From: Selenomonas sp.
Lineage (GTDB): Bacteria > Bacillota > Negativicutes > Selenomonadales > Selenomonadaceae
Direction of reading: 5' to 3'
Assembly: GCA_022482925.1 (NCBI GenBank)
Contig: JAKVOG010000011.1
Location: forward strand, 1-64,000
DNA length: 64,000 bases
Part shown: positions 20,386 through 30,161 of the stretch, piece by piece
How positions within the stretch are numbered: position 1 is the first letter of the stretch
Layout: each line of letters starts with the position of its first letter
Translations under genes and position numbers: made by a program
The notes under the pieces: generated by a model
What the model was told of the DNA's origin: nothing
The model's database searches: none
Seen by the model: the letters and a program-made list of their open reading frames with translations, nothing else

Positions 20386-22076
20386 TCAATCCGGTGAAGC
20401 GGCATAGATCGGGGCAGCGTGCAGCCATACTTCAAAGGTGCGCGGCCAGGGGTAGCTGACATCAACGGTCATATCCTGCATCATCAGTGAGAATACTCCC
20501 TCCGGGGAGCTGAACTGCACCGGTGTGCGGAATGATCTCGTATTCTTGTAGCTGGCCAGCTGCTTCTTCAGCGACTGCTGGAGCATGGCGTTGGCCCAGC
20601 GGTAATTGTGCTCCAGGTCAAGATCGGCTGTATTGGTATAACCAGCCCGCTGCAGGGCGTGGTTGACCACATCGATGTCCTCTTTGAGGTAGAAGTAGTC
20701 TTCCATGATGCGGTTTTGCAGGAAGGAGAGGTTGGCGGCTGTCAGCCCCATCACTTCGGAACGGCTTGTGGCCTGCTGTCGGGCCGACAGGTAGAGACTG
20801 GCCTGGGCCAGGGCTGTGCCGACCGCATTGCTGGTGGTATTCCAGCCAGCGTAGGCAATCAGGGCATTGACCGGATAGTTTGCCTGTATGAGCAGCGGGA
20901 GCACGGTTTCCTGGGCCTGGAAGTGCTTGCTGAGGTCGACAAGGGCTGTGGGGCGTCCTGCCAGCTGATTGGCGGTCAGCTGTTTTACGGTTTTTGCGCG
21001 GCTGCGGTTGGAATCCTTCTCATTGTCGTTGGCCGATACCATGAGCGTGAAGTCGGCATCGTCTTCTGAGTTGTTTCTTCGCCGCCAAGCAGAGCAATCT
21101 TTTTCGGCTACGGTATCGGCGATGCTGATTGCCATATAAGGCATGATGCAGTCGGCAGTCCGGGAATCGTTATAGCGTACCAGGATGCGGGGACGGAAAC
21201 CGGTCCGCTTATTCTGGATGCCGGCCAGCAGGGACAGGGCAATCTCATCGGCACCATGGGTCAGGCAGACCTGGGAATCGCTGAGCTGCTGCCCGGCAAT
21301 GAATTGACGCAGCTTATTCTTTTCGATGTTCGGGATGCTGTAGGGCTCACCATCGTCCTGTCCGAGCACGAGCTGTGTCAATACGCCCTTCACTGGCCAG
21401 CTGGATGAGCTCCTGATTCAGTGCCTCGTTTTCCTGGAAATGGGCCAGATAACGGCTCAGACTGTCCTGGGGGAATGGCGGCTTCCAGCCGGGACAGCTC
21501 TGCTTCATTGATGGACAGACCGGCTGCCTGTCGTCCTTTGAGACGGGAGTAGGCCAGCAGGTCCTTGCGTTCCTGATAGCCGTCAATCGTGTCCTGCGGG
21601 GTCTGTCGGGGCAGGATGCTGAAGGCATAGATCGGGACCTCGGGATGAGCCGCATGCAGCGAGCGCAGGAACTGGATCATTGCCTCGCGTTCAGCCGGGG
21701 TCTTTTCCTTTTCCCGGGCTGCCAGCAGACCGCCGTAGAGCAGCTGGTCTACCGAAAGGATGATGCCATTCGATCCGGCGATGTTTTCCTGCAGCCATGT
21801 CTGCAGAGCCTGGGTATCGCCTGGCTGGGAATAGTAGTCCTGGATCGTCGAGGGCGGCGTGATGAGATCAAAACCAGCAATCCGTCCGGCATCAAGTACG
21901 AACTGCCGGCAGGGCGGGCGGCCATCGAGCGGCACCAGCAGGAGTTTTTCGGACAGCTGACGTGCTGGCGAGGCAGGGACTGCCGGATAGGAGGGACGAA
22001 GGGCAAGATGCCATAATATGAGCGCTGGCAGCAGAATGAGTGCAAGTACCAGCAGCGTATGATAATTCTTTTTCAC
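20386..22076 (-). CDS. DUF4127 family protein (about four frameshifts)
   Basis: Large protein of unknown function with an N-terminal membrane anchor (LLVLALILLPALILWHLAL) and an envelope-side domain of the DUF4127 type: LLVPLDGRPPCRQF, GLLAAREKE, ILVRYNDSRTADCIMPYM and HNYRWANAM. GTG 22076 follows AGGAGATTGCT; a start at 22100 is also open. Breaks near 21470 and near 21390, plus a compensating pair near 21060-21105, interrupt an otherwise continuous protein of about 563 residues. Transcribed toward tRNA-Gln, opposite to its neighbours. Confidence 0.8.
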
Positions 22077-22221
22077 AGCAATCTCCTGATGTAGTTTCAA
22101 AGTTTGCTCCTATTATAACATATTGCGCAGGAGCAGGCAGGAATTGCCGGTAAAGAAGCGAATGAATAACATAGATTCAGTGTGTTATGAAAATAAGTCG
22201 ACTCAGGACGGAGGTTGTTTT

Positions 22222-23166
22222 ATGACAAAACGGTTAATCGATCTTTTAGGAATTCGCTATCCACTGTTGCAGGGGGGGATGGCCTGGATTTCTGATGCGG
22301 TGCTGGCGGCAGCGGTATCCAATGCCGGTGGCGCCGGGATTATTTCCACTGGCGGACGCACCACAGAATATACACAGGCAGAGATCCGGCGCTGCCGTCA
22401 GCTCACGGATCAGCCGTTCGGGGTCAATGTGATGCTGATGGCACCGAATAAGGAAGAGATACTGGCGGTAATCTGTGAAGAGCGGCCCGCATTCGTTACG
22501 CTGGGGGCAGGGAATCCGGTACCGTATTTTAAGCAGCTGCATGCCGCGGGCATCAAGGTGCTGCCAGTCGTGCCGAACGTCAAGCTGGCCCGGCGCGTAG
22601 AGCGCGAGGGCGCCGATGCCATTGTGGTCGAGGGCATGGAAGCAGGCGGACATATCGGCGTGCTGACGACCATGGCCCTGATGGAGCAGGTTATCCCCGA
22701 GGTCTCCCTGCCGGTAGTGATGGCGGGGGGCTTTGCGGATGGGCGTGGCCTGGCTGCAGCCCTGTTGATGGGAGCCAGTGGTGTGCAGATTGGGACGCGT
22801 TTCCTGATAGCAGAGGAATGTCCGGTTCATCCCAACGTCAAGCAGAAGCTCATTGAAGCAGTCGATACGGATACGATCGTGACCGGATTGACAATCGGAG
22901 CTGCGGTGCGTGGCATCCGGAATAAGTTCAGCGAGGAATTCGTGGCCTTGGAGCACGCCAAAGACAGTACGAAAGAGGAATTGCTGGCGAAAGCCACAGG
23001 GACGAATAAATTGGCAGCCGTGGATGGCGATGTGGAAAACGGCATGGTGCAGGCGGGGCAGAGCCTGCTGCCACTCAGGAAAATTGAACCTGTTGCGGCA
23101 ATCATCGAGGGAATTATAGCGGAAACCAGGCTGACGCTGGCCTCCGCTGCAAAGATTGAAGTCTAG
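22222..23166 (+). CDS. FabK/nitronate monooxygenase-like flavoprotein
   Basis: FMN-dependent TIM-barrel oxidoreductase of the 2-nitropropane dioxygenase family, 314 residues and intact. Motifs: YPLLQGGMAWISD at the start, GAGNPVPYF, EGMEAGGHIG near residue 140, and GASGVQIGTRFL near residue 195. ATG 22222 follows GGACGGAGG. It closely resembles the FabK of the fatty-acid operon at 35660 and may be a second enoyl-ACP reductase or a nitronate monooxygenase. It stands alone between DUF4127 and rsmD. Confidence 0.85.
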   Translation: MTKRLIDLLGIRYPLLQGGMAWISDAVLAAAVSNAGGAGIISTGGRTTEYTQAEIRRCRQLTDQPFGVNVMLMAPNKEEILAVICEERPAFVTLGAGNPVPYFKQLHAAGIKVLPVVPNVKLARRVEREGADAIVVEGMEAGGHIGVLTTMALMEQVIPEVSLPVVMAGGFADGRGLAAALLMGASGVQIGTRFLIAEECPVHPNVKQKLIEAVDTDTIVTGLTIGAAVRGIRNKFSEEFVALEHAKDSTKEELLAKATGTNKLAAVDGDVENGMVQAGQSLLPLRKIEPVAAIIEGIIAETRLTLASAAKIEV

Positions 23167-23184
23167 TTCAGGGCATTCTTAAAT

Positions 23185-23235
23185 AAGGAGTCTTACATTA
23201 ACGCTGATATTGGCAGCGTTAATGTAAGACTCCTT
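23185..23235. terminator. 22-bp perfect hairpin
   Basis: Arms 23185-23206 and 23214-23235 are perfectly complementary over 22 bases, with a 7-base loop. The T tract is short (CTCCTTTG), but a T-rich run follows at 23259. Probably the terminator of the FabK-like gene; its length and perfection are unusual. Confidence 0.75.
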
Positions 23236-23362
23236 TGTCATGCCAACGGCCAATCATTTTTTTTTCTACAGATTTTCTATAGGACTGGTTCACTATTTAT
23301 CAGAAATATGATAAAATATAACCGTTTACTGTATACGTCAATTACAGGATGGAGTGGAAATC

Positions 23363-23941
23363 ATGAGAATCATCACGGGCTCGGCCCGGGGATGCCGGCT
23401 GAAAACGCCGCATGGTCAGGAGACAACGCGGCCTACCTCAGATCGCGTGAAGGAATCGCTGTTCAATATATTGGGGCAGATGGTGCTTGACCGTAAGGTA
23501 CTGGATATCTTTGCCGGTACCGGCAATCTGGGGCTGGAGGCACTTTCCCGTGGTGCGGCATCGGCCGTGATGGTGGATCGGGCAACCGCTGAACTGATCC
23601 GCGATAATGCAAAGCTCACGCGGCTGCAGGATAAGGTTGAGGTGAGAAGCGGGGATGTGCTCGCTGAACTCAGCCGGCTGCAGGCCTCCGGGCGGCAGTT
23701 CGATCTGATCTTCTGTGATCCTCCGTATCATCTGGGACTATGGGAGAAAGCACTCTGCACGATTGATGCCTCAGAGGGGCTCATGGCAAAGAATGGGATT
23801 CTCATCATTGAGCATGGCGCGGACGAGGACGTCCAGCCGGAGCTTTCAAAGCTCACGCGGGTCATGAACCGGCGTTATGGACATACGACCCAGCTCAGCT
23901 TCTATCAGTGGCATGATTATGTCGGGGAGGTGGACCCATGA
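23363..23941 (+). CDS. rsmD: 16S rRNA (guanine966-N2)-methyltransferase
   Basis: SAM-dependent methyltransferase of 192 residues that modifies 16S rRNA. Motifs: IITGSARGCRLKTP, TRPTSDRVKESLFNIL, the SAM loop DIFAGTGNLGLEALSRGA, and the catalytic DPPY near residue 120. ATG 23363 follows GGAGTGG. It overlaps coaD by four bases, a conserved pairing. Confidence 0.95.
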   Translation: MRIITGSARGCRLKTPHGQETTRPTSDRVKESLFNILGQMVLDRKVLDIFAGTGNLGLEALSRGAASAVMVDRATAELIRDNAKLTRLQDKVEVRSGDVLAELSRLQASGRQFDLIFCDPPYHLGLWEKALCTIDASEGLMAKNGILIIEHGADEDVQPELSKLTRVMNRRYGHTTQLSFYQWHDYVGEVDP

Positions 23942-24426
23942 ACCGGGCAGTATGCTCTGGCAGCTTCGACCCCGTGACGAACGGGCATATCGATATCTTT
24001 GAACGGGCCAGCCAGATGTTTGATGAACTCATCATCTGTGTGTTCCACAACGTCCATAAACAGGGATTTTTCCCGGTAGAGCAGCGGGCGGATCTGATCC
24101 GGGAAGCGGTGAAGCACCTGCCCAATGTAAAGGTGCTGACCTTTTCGGGCCTGTTGACGGAATTCATGAAACAGCATGAGGCCCGCATCATCGTGCGCGG
24201 CGTGCGCTCGGTCAAGGATCTGGAATATGAAGAAAATGAAGCCTATATGAATCGGCATCTGGCACCTGAAATCGATACGGTGTTCCTGCTGACACGGCCG
24301 GATTACTCCTTTGTGAGCTCATCCGGTATCCGCGAGCTCTGTCATTTCCATGGCAGCGTCCATGGACTGGTGCCGGAATGTGTGGAACAGGCTATAAAAG
24401 AATCAGCAGTAATAGAAAGGAAGTAA
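23938..24426 (+). CDS. coaD: Phosphopantetheine adenylyltransferase
   Basis: Penultimate step of coenzyme A synthesis. 162 residues, with GSFDPVTNGHIDI at the N-terminus (HxGH nucleotidyltransferase motif as NGHI), GLLTEFMK, VRGVRSVKDLEYE, and the SSSGIREL motif toward the end. Overlaps rsmD by ATGA. Confidence 0.97.
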   Translation: MNRAVCSGSFDPVTNGHIDIFERASQMFDELIICVFHNVHKQGFFPVEQRADLIREAVKHLPNVKVLTFSGLLTEFMKQHEARIIVRGVRSVKDLEYEENEAYMNRHLAPEIDTVFLLTRPDYSFVSSSGIRELCHFHGSVHGLVPECVEQAIKESAVIERK

Positions 24427-24433
24427 GCGGAAT

Positions 24434-25000
24434 ATGTCAGTACGCGAGACCTTAGATAAACTGGAGAACATGGTAGTAGGAGCTTCTCATTTCCCATTTA
24501 CGGAAAAAACCCTCATCAATGATAATGATCTGATCCATTATGTGGAGGAACTGCGCAACGACCTGCCGAAGGAACTCAATCGCGCCGATGAGATCATGCG
24601 CAATCATGACAAGATCATTCATGAGGCCGAAAAGGAAGCAGAAGAGATCCGGAAGCGGGCTAAAGAATATGCGGAAAGCATCACGGACGAGAATGAGATC
24701 GTGAAGCAGGCCAAGGAAAAGGCAAAGACCATCCTTCAGCAGACGCAGGAGCAGGAAAAAGAAATCATGGCCCGCACGCAGACGAATGCGACCCAGCTGC
24801 AGAATGATGCGGATGCGTATGCCAATCAGGTATTCGATCAGCTCATCAATCATGTCAACGGCACCTTCCAGGGCGTCCGTCAGGCCGAGCAGGGACTCCA
24901 GCAGGCACTGAATGTCCTGCAGCAGGCCAAGACGCAGATGAACCAGCAGTCGCGTCAGCAGGCTAAGGTAGCTGCTCCGCCACAGCCAAAAGAAGAATAA
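24434..25000 (+). CDS. Coiled-coil protein, ATP-synthase b-like
   Basis: 188 residues, almost all predicted helix. Residues about 45-120 are a long charged coiled coil (EAEKEAEEIRKRAKEYAE), followed by a Gln-rich helix and a short Pro-rich tail. There is no membrane segment, so it is not the F0 b subunit itself. Similar proteins next to coaD in Negativicutes carry no firm function. A start ATG with AAGTAAGCGG upstream couples it to coaD. Confidence 0.72.
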   Translation: MSVRETLDKLENMVVGASHFPFTEKTLINDNDLIHYVEELRNDLPKELNRADEIMRNHDKIIHEAEKEAEEIRKRAKEYAESITDENEIVKQAKEKAKTILQQTQEQEKEIMARTQTNATQLQNDADAYANQVFDQLINHVNGTFQGVRQAEQGLQQALNVLQQAKTQMNQQSRQQAKVAAPPQPKEE

Positions 25001-25013
25001 AGACAAGAATAAG

Positions 25014-25051
25014 AAGGCTCCAATCCGATTTGAAGGATTGGGGCTTTTTTC
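25014..25051 (+). terminator. Terminator after the coiled-coil gene
   Basis: GGCTCCAATCC pairs with GGATTGGGGCT around GATTTGAA, then a T run. Confidence 0.9.
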
Positions 25052-25216
25052 TATGAAGAGATAAGTATAAAACATTAAAATAAGACAATTATTAATAATG
25101 GCATCGGTTACAATTGAAAAAATTAGAAATAAATGATAATATACTTAGAATAGGGAGGGGGATTATGGCAGTTTGAGGATGTAATTGAATCATATGAAGA
25201 AGGAAGGAATCGTAAC

Positions 25217-26664
25217 GTGAAAAAAGGATTAACGAAAAGTGGGAAGGTTGCGTTGACTGCGTCTATTGGAGTGGGGTTGGCGCTTATGCTGGGCAGCCAG
25301 ACAACGGAGGCTGCACAGACGCGTGCACAGGCGGATCTCAGCCAGAATGAACAGCAGGTTCGCGAGCAGGCAGCCCGTAACGTCAAGGTTGAGAATGTGA
25401 AGGATGTTGCTGTTTCAGTGAAGGATGTCGTTCTGACGGGCAATGAGAAGATGTCAAAAGAATCGCTGCTGGCATTGATTCCGGAGCTGAAGAAAAGTAC
25501 GGTGCATATTCATGAACTGGCCAAGCAGTTGCAGCAGGTCAATGACAATGGAGCCTTGACGCTCAGCACAGATTTCCAGCCGGCTGGTGATAACAGCTAT
25601 ATTGCCACGCTCAAGGTCAAGGAAAACGATCCAGAGCATGTAAACGTCAACATCAGCAACACCGGTAATGATTTCACGGGAGATTGGCGCTTGACGACGA
25701 GCTATATCAACACGAATGTGACGCATCAGAATGATACGGTTGGCGTAGCTTATGTGACTTCACCAGGGCACTGGGATGATGTCAAGCAGGCAGCGGTTTC
25801 GTACCGTTTGCCGATTCCGGCTGATGACAGCAGCGTCAATTTTAATTTCAGTTACTCGGATGTGAATATGGGCAGCGTCTATTCCTCACCGGGCTTGCTG
25901 GACCTTACGGCCAGTGGCAAGAGCGCGACGGCTGGTGTGCATTATCAGCATAACGTAGCCTATACGTCCCGGGAAAAGGATATCCTGGATTTTGGCGTAG
26001 ATTATAAACGCTATAGCAATAACTATCGTTGGACCATCCTGGGAGCACGGCACCAAATGATTATGATTTCCATGTGGCTACAGCAGCCCTGGATTTCCTG
26101 CATAATGATCGCAGTGACAAGCATGCATTCACTTATGATGCCGGTTATGTGACGAACTTTGATGGCAATGAGACGGCTTATGAAAAGGCTACCTCGGGCA
26201 GTGATAAGCATTTCGGCTATTGGAAGGCTGGGACATCCTATCTCTATCGGATGCCGGCTGACTGGCGCGTCAGCATGAGAGTCCATGGCCAGTATACGAA
26301 TGACAATCTTGTATCCACTGAGCAGATTGGTGCCGGCGGCATCTATAGTGTACGTGGTTTCGATGAACGCGTGCTCAGTGCCGACACTGGTTATGTTGGA
26401 TCATTTGAGATCTATACACCGGAGTTTGCTCCGTCTTCGCGCTTTGTCCTGTTCACGGACTGGGGCGATCTGACGAATAATAATAAGAACAGCCTGTTCC
26501 ATCATGAGCGGGTAGCCTCGGCTGGTGCCGGTTACCGCTTCCAGCGGGATGATTTCTCCCTGCTGCTGGATTATGCGCGTGTGATTGACGATGCAGACAG
26601 CGTAGCGCTCTCGCACCATCAGGATCATCAGCGCTGGAACTTCATGATGAATGCAAAACTCTGA
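25217..26664 (+). CDS. Two-partner secretion transporter TpsB (one frameshift)
   Basis: Outer-membrane beta-barrel of the ShlB/FhaC/HecB family that exports the adjacent TpsA. A signal peptide covers residues 1-33. A POTRA-like segment follows (VKDVVLTGNEKMSKESLLALIPELKK). The barrel contains the family hallmark GGIYSVRGFDER, the VRG(Y/F) motif of the lid loop. A missing base near 26040 breaks the frame between NYRWTILG and STAPNDYDFH. About 482 residues when repaired. GTG 25217 comes after AGAAGGAAGG. Confidence 0.88.
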
Positions 26665-26680
26665 TTAACAAAGGATGTGT

Positions 26681-29191
26681 ATGATAATGACATGGAAACG
26701 GAAATTCCGCGGCGCAGCGTTAGTCGCTGCCATTAATTTTGCTCTGACCAGTGCGGCTTTTGCTATGCCGACAGGTGGAGCTGTAGCCAGTGGAACGGTA
26801 ACGGGACTCACCAATGGCACCGTAGCCAGTGGTGGCACGCTTGCTACTTCGGGTGGTCCGGCGGTCATCAACTGGGCTGCATTTGGGCTGGATAACGGGC
26901 GAGACACTGAGCTTCAATACGGCTGCGGGTGCACTGCTGAACCGTGTGACGGGCTCGCAGTTGTCCTCCCTGCTCGGCACGCTGAATCAGACCGGCGAAC
27001 ATCCGGTGCTGCTGGTCAATCCGAATGGTATCGTTGTCGGCAGTACGGCTGTGATCAATGCGCAGTCACTGATCCTGTCCACGCTGAATGCGACGGATGC
27101 AGCGTTCAATGCAGCGAATAGTTCCTCGAATAATGCAGCCGTATTCACGGACGGCAAGGCTTCTGCTGGCATCAAGGTAGAAAGTGGTGCACAGCTGAAG
27201 ATCAGCGAGCTCCTGCAGATGTTCGGCGGTACGGTGAATGTAGCGGATAATGTCTCGTTCTCAGTAGCGGATAAAGACAGTGGTTCGAATCAGCTGAATG
27301 TTGCCTTTGGTGCAGCCAATAAGGTTACGTGCACCTATGGAGCCAAAGAGGCACAGGACAATCATGTTACCTTTGAGGCTGGGAAAGGACAATACGGTCA
27401 ATATCGGTGCTGTGCAATTCGTTAACAATGGGCGTGATACGCGAATGGATATTGGCGGCGGCGTGGTCAATCTGACGGGAACCCTGATCAAGCTTGATGA
27501 TAACGCCACGGAAAGCGGTGCATATCTGGTTGCGGCAAAGTCTGCGGATGGTACATTCACGGCAGATACGGATAATGCCGTCACGATCAAGGATTCCGTA
27601 ATCTGCGGCGGTGCCGATGCCATGGTTTTTGGCGGCAAGATCGATATGACGAACAGCTATATCAATGTTGACAAGACTACGGGAGCTGCGCTGCTGGCAG
27701 CTGGCAGCAAGATAGTCTATGCGGGGGATGATGCCTCTGATGTAACGGTCACGGCATCGGATGGCAATACATTGACCGTCTCCGGTATGTATGACCTGAG
27801 CAAAGTGGTTTCCAATTTGAAGCCGGCGACGCTCCATGCAGATCGTCTGTTCCTGCTTGGCGGCAAGATCAGTCTTACGAATGCGGGCATTGCAACCGAT
27901 GACAGCAGCACAGCAGGCAGGGAGTCGTCCCAGTTGCTGGTATTTGCTGGCAATGATGTACATATCGCTGGCGGCAGTGACAAACATATCGGTCTGATGA
28001 CCTATACTGGCACGGATGCGAACAGCGTAGCGCTGGATAATACGAAGATCACGGGCAGCTATCATTCCATCAATCTGGGCGGCGGCCAGCTGAATCTGCT
28101 GAAGTCTTCGGTGGAAAGCACGAATACGGTTGGCGGGTCAAAAGATTACGATGATCCTTGTGTTGAATTCCATGCGCTGAATGGTTACAAGGACAAAGGA
28201 TTTCAATCGGGATCAAAGAATCAGGTGACAATGGACAACTCCAGCATCACGACGACCGGCCAGGATGGTCAGGAGATCGATATCATAGCTGGGGCAGTCA
28301 CGCTGAAGAACGGCTCTGTCCTGACCAGCCGGGATATTGAACTGGCAGCTGTCGGCAGTGGTATTAGCTCAGGTAACGAGAATGATAACGTACTTACGAT
28401 GAGCGGCAATACGACCGCTAATGCAATCAAGATTGCAGACAGTAAGCTGACGGTCACCGGAAGCAATGCGACCACGTTGAACCTGGAAGGCGGCTTGATC
28501 AATATCACTGGTACGAGCAAGGTAGAGGCTCCGGTCATCTATGCCGCTGCTGGCCAGACGATCAAGCAGGAGACCAAGGAAGCGGCCAATACGAATCCGA
28601 CGTATACCTATACCGTAACAGGCCGTACGACGACTGATCCCCAGATCACACGGGAAAAGACGGCAACAGTGACGGGCATTGTACATACCTATGGGGAAGA
28701 TGCAATCAAGGTAGTGGATACGACGCCAACGCCGACGCCAACGCCGACGCCAACGCCGACGCCGACGCCAACGCACGCCGACCCCGACGCCAGCACCGGC
28801 AATCAGCAAGGATATGCAGGAAAATGTCAATAATGGTAAGACCACGATGCAGGCCCTGCTGGAGAAAAACACGACGTTTGCCACGCAGCAGGCCGCTCTC
28901 CGCGATCTGGCCCGTGCAGAGAATCATGCGACGAAGGATCCTGAGGTGAAAGCAGCGCATCTGGCTGGCGCAGTGACCGCTATTAAGGCGTCGAACCTGA
29001 GCGATGCCGAGAAGACCGTGTTGATACAGGATACGGTAAAGAATTTTGATGCTGCAGTCGATGCAGATCATCAGATTTCGGCAGCGGAGCAGGACAGCCG
29101 CCGGTCGGCAGCTGTGACGGATGCATCAACTGCTTCGTCCACAACTTCAGTGACCAGTTCTCAGGATGAGTCTGTTGTGACTGGTGTATAA
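26681..29191 (+). CDS. Two-partner secreted exoprotein TpsA (three frameshifts)
   Basis: Filamentous-haemagglutinin-type surface or secreted protein. After a signal peptide (ALVAAINFALTSAAFA) comes the N-terminal TPS domain: INWAAFGLDNG, LSFNTAAGALLNRVTG, and LLVNPNGIVVG with the NPNG motif. A long stretch of beta-helix-like short repeats follows, then a Pro-Thr linker (28729-28800) and a helical tail of about 125 residues. Extra G near 26896, extra G near 27388 and a slip in the Pro-Thr tract near 28770 change frame. Directly follows tpsB. Likely an adhesin; target unknown. Confidence 0.85.
28729..28800 (+). repeat. Pro-Thr codon microsatellite
   Basis: Tandem CCNACG units, mostly in a 12-base alternation of CCGACG and CCAACG, encode a (Pro-Thr)n linker of at least 14 residues in tpsA. 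The reading frame changes at its right end (near 28770-28780). Confidence 0.93.
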
Positions 29192-29229
29192 TTGGCAATA
29201 AGCTATAGACATCTATGACGCCTATAGGG

Positions 29230-29268
29230 AACTCCGCATTGGATCGGATGATCTGATGCGGAGTTTTT
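29230..29268 (+). terminator. Terminator of the TPS operon
   Basis: AACTCCGCAT pairs with ATGCGGAGTT around a 16-base loop, followed by a T run. Confidence 0.9.
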
Positions 29269-29334
29269 TGCATGCTTTTAACGCGGAACCCAATGATTTT
29301 CTTTCCATATAACATTTATGACTTTTTTATTTGC

Positions 29335-29365
29335 TTGACTTGGAGTAGACTATAAGTGTTACAAT
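29335..29365 (+). promoter_or_regulatory. Candidate larBC promoter
   Basis: TTGACT (29335-29340) and TACAAT (29360-29365) are separated by 19 bases, slightly long. No better pair is visible before larB. Confidence 0.4.
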
Positions 29366-29398
29366 ACAGGCAGATTAGGAAAGATGAGGTGATATTCC

Positions 29399-30157
29399 TT
29401 GACGGAGCAGGATATTGCAGCATTGCTGCGGCGGTATAAAGAGGGCAGTCTTTCAGAGGCAGAGGCTGTGCAGGCGGTTCGCAATGTGCCGTTTGAAGAT
29501 ATGGGGTTTGCGGAGGTGGATCACCACCGGGAACTGAGACAGGGATTCCCTGAGGTGATCTATGCCGAGGGCAAGACGAAGGAGCAGGTGCTGGCCATCC
29601 TGCAATCGCTGGCGGCGCATGGAGAGGGCAATCTCATGGCGACACGGGCCAGCCAGGAGAAGTATGAGTTCGTGAAGGCAGCCATGCCGGCAGCGCAGTA
29701 TGATGAAGCGGCCCGTATCATCTATGTGGAACGGGATAAGAGTATCCAGCGTGATGCTGATCATAAGATTCTGATCCTCACGGCCGGGACCAGTGATATC
29801 CCGGTAGCCGAGGAAGCACGCCTCACCGCTCATCTATGGGGCAATACGGTCGAGACCTGCTATGACTGCGGGGTGGCGGGCATCCATCGCTTGTTTGCGC
29901 ATCTGCCGGCAATCCAGTCGGCAAATGTCATCATCGTGATCGCGGGAATGGAGGGGGCCCTGGCCAGTGTGGTCGGTGGTCTTACAGACCGTCCGGTCAT
30001 TGCGGTGCCGACGAGCATCGGCTATGGGGCGTCCTTCCATGGACTGGCGGCGCTGCTCTCTATGCTGAACAGCTGTGCATCGGGCGTGTCAGTAGTCAAT
30101 ATCGATAATGGATTCGGAGCTGGCGTGCTGGCCAGCAAGATCAATCATATGAGGTGA
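29399..30157 (+). CDS. larB: Nickel-pincer cofactor synthase LarB
   Basis: 252 residues. LarB carboxylates and hydrolyses nicotinic acid adenine dinucleotide in the first step of nickel-pincer nucleotide synthesis for lactate racemase (LarA) and related enzymes. The C-terminal half is an AIR-carboxylase/PurE-like domain: LTAGTSDIPVAEEA, VIAGMEGALASVVGGL and VPTSIGYGASF. TTG 29399 follows GATGAGGTG. Four bases separate it from larC. Confidence 0.93.
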   Translation: MTEQDIAALLRRYKEGSLSEAEAVQAVRNVPFEDMGFAEVDHHRELRQGFPEVIYAEGKTKEQVLAILQSLAAHGEGNLMATRASQEKYEFVKAAMPAAQYDEAARIIYVERDKSIQRDADHKILILTAGTSDIPVAEEARLTAHLWGNTVETCYDCGVAGIHRLFAHLPAIQSANVIIVIAGMEGALASVVGGLTDRPVIAVPTSIGYGASFHGLAALLSMLNSCASGVSVVNIDNGFGAGVLASKINHMR

Positions 30158-30161
30158 TACG

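Noticed and set aside
20386-22076. DUF4127 as a true pseudogene
   Set aside because: Compensating indels keep the sequence conserved to the end, and the same defect pattern affects essential genes.
28729-28800. Short tandem repeats as a CRISPR-like array
   Set aside because: They are contiguous codon repeats encoding Pro-Thr without spacers.
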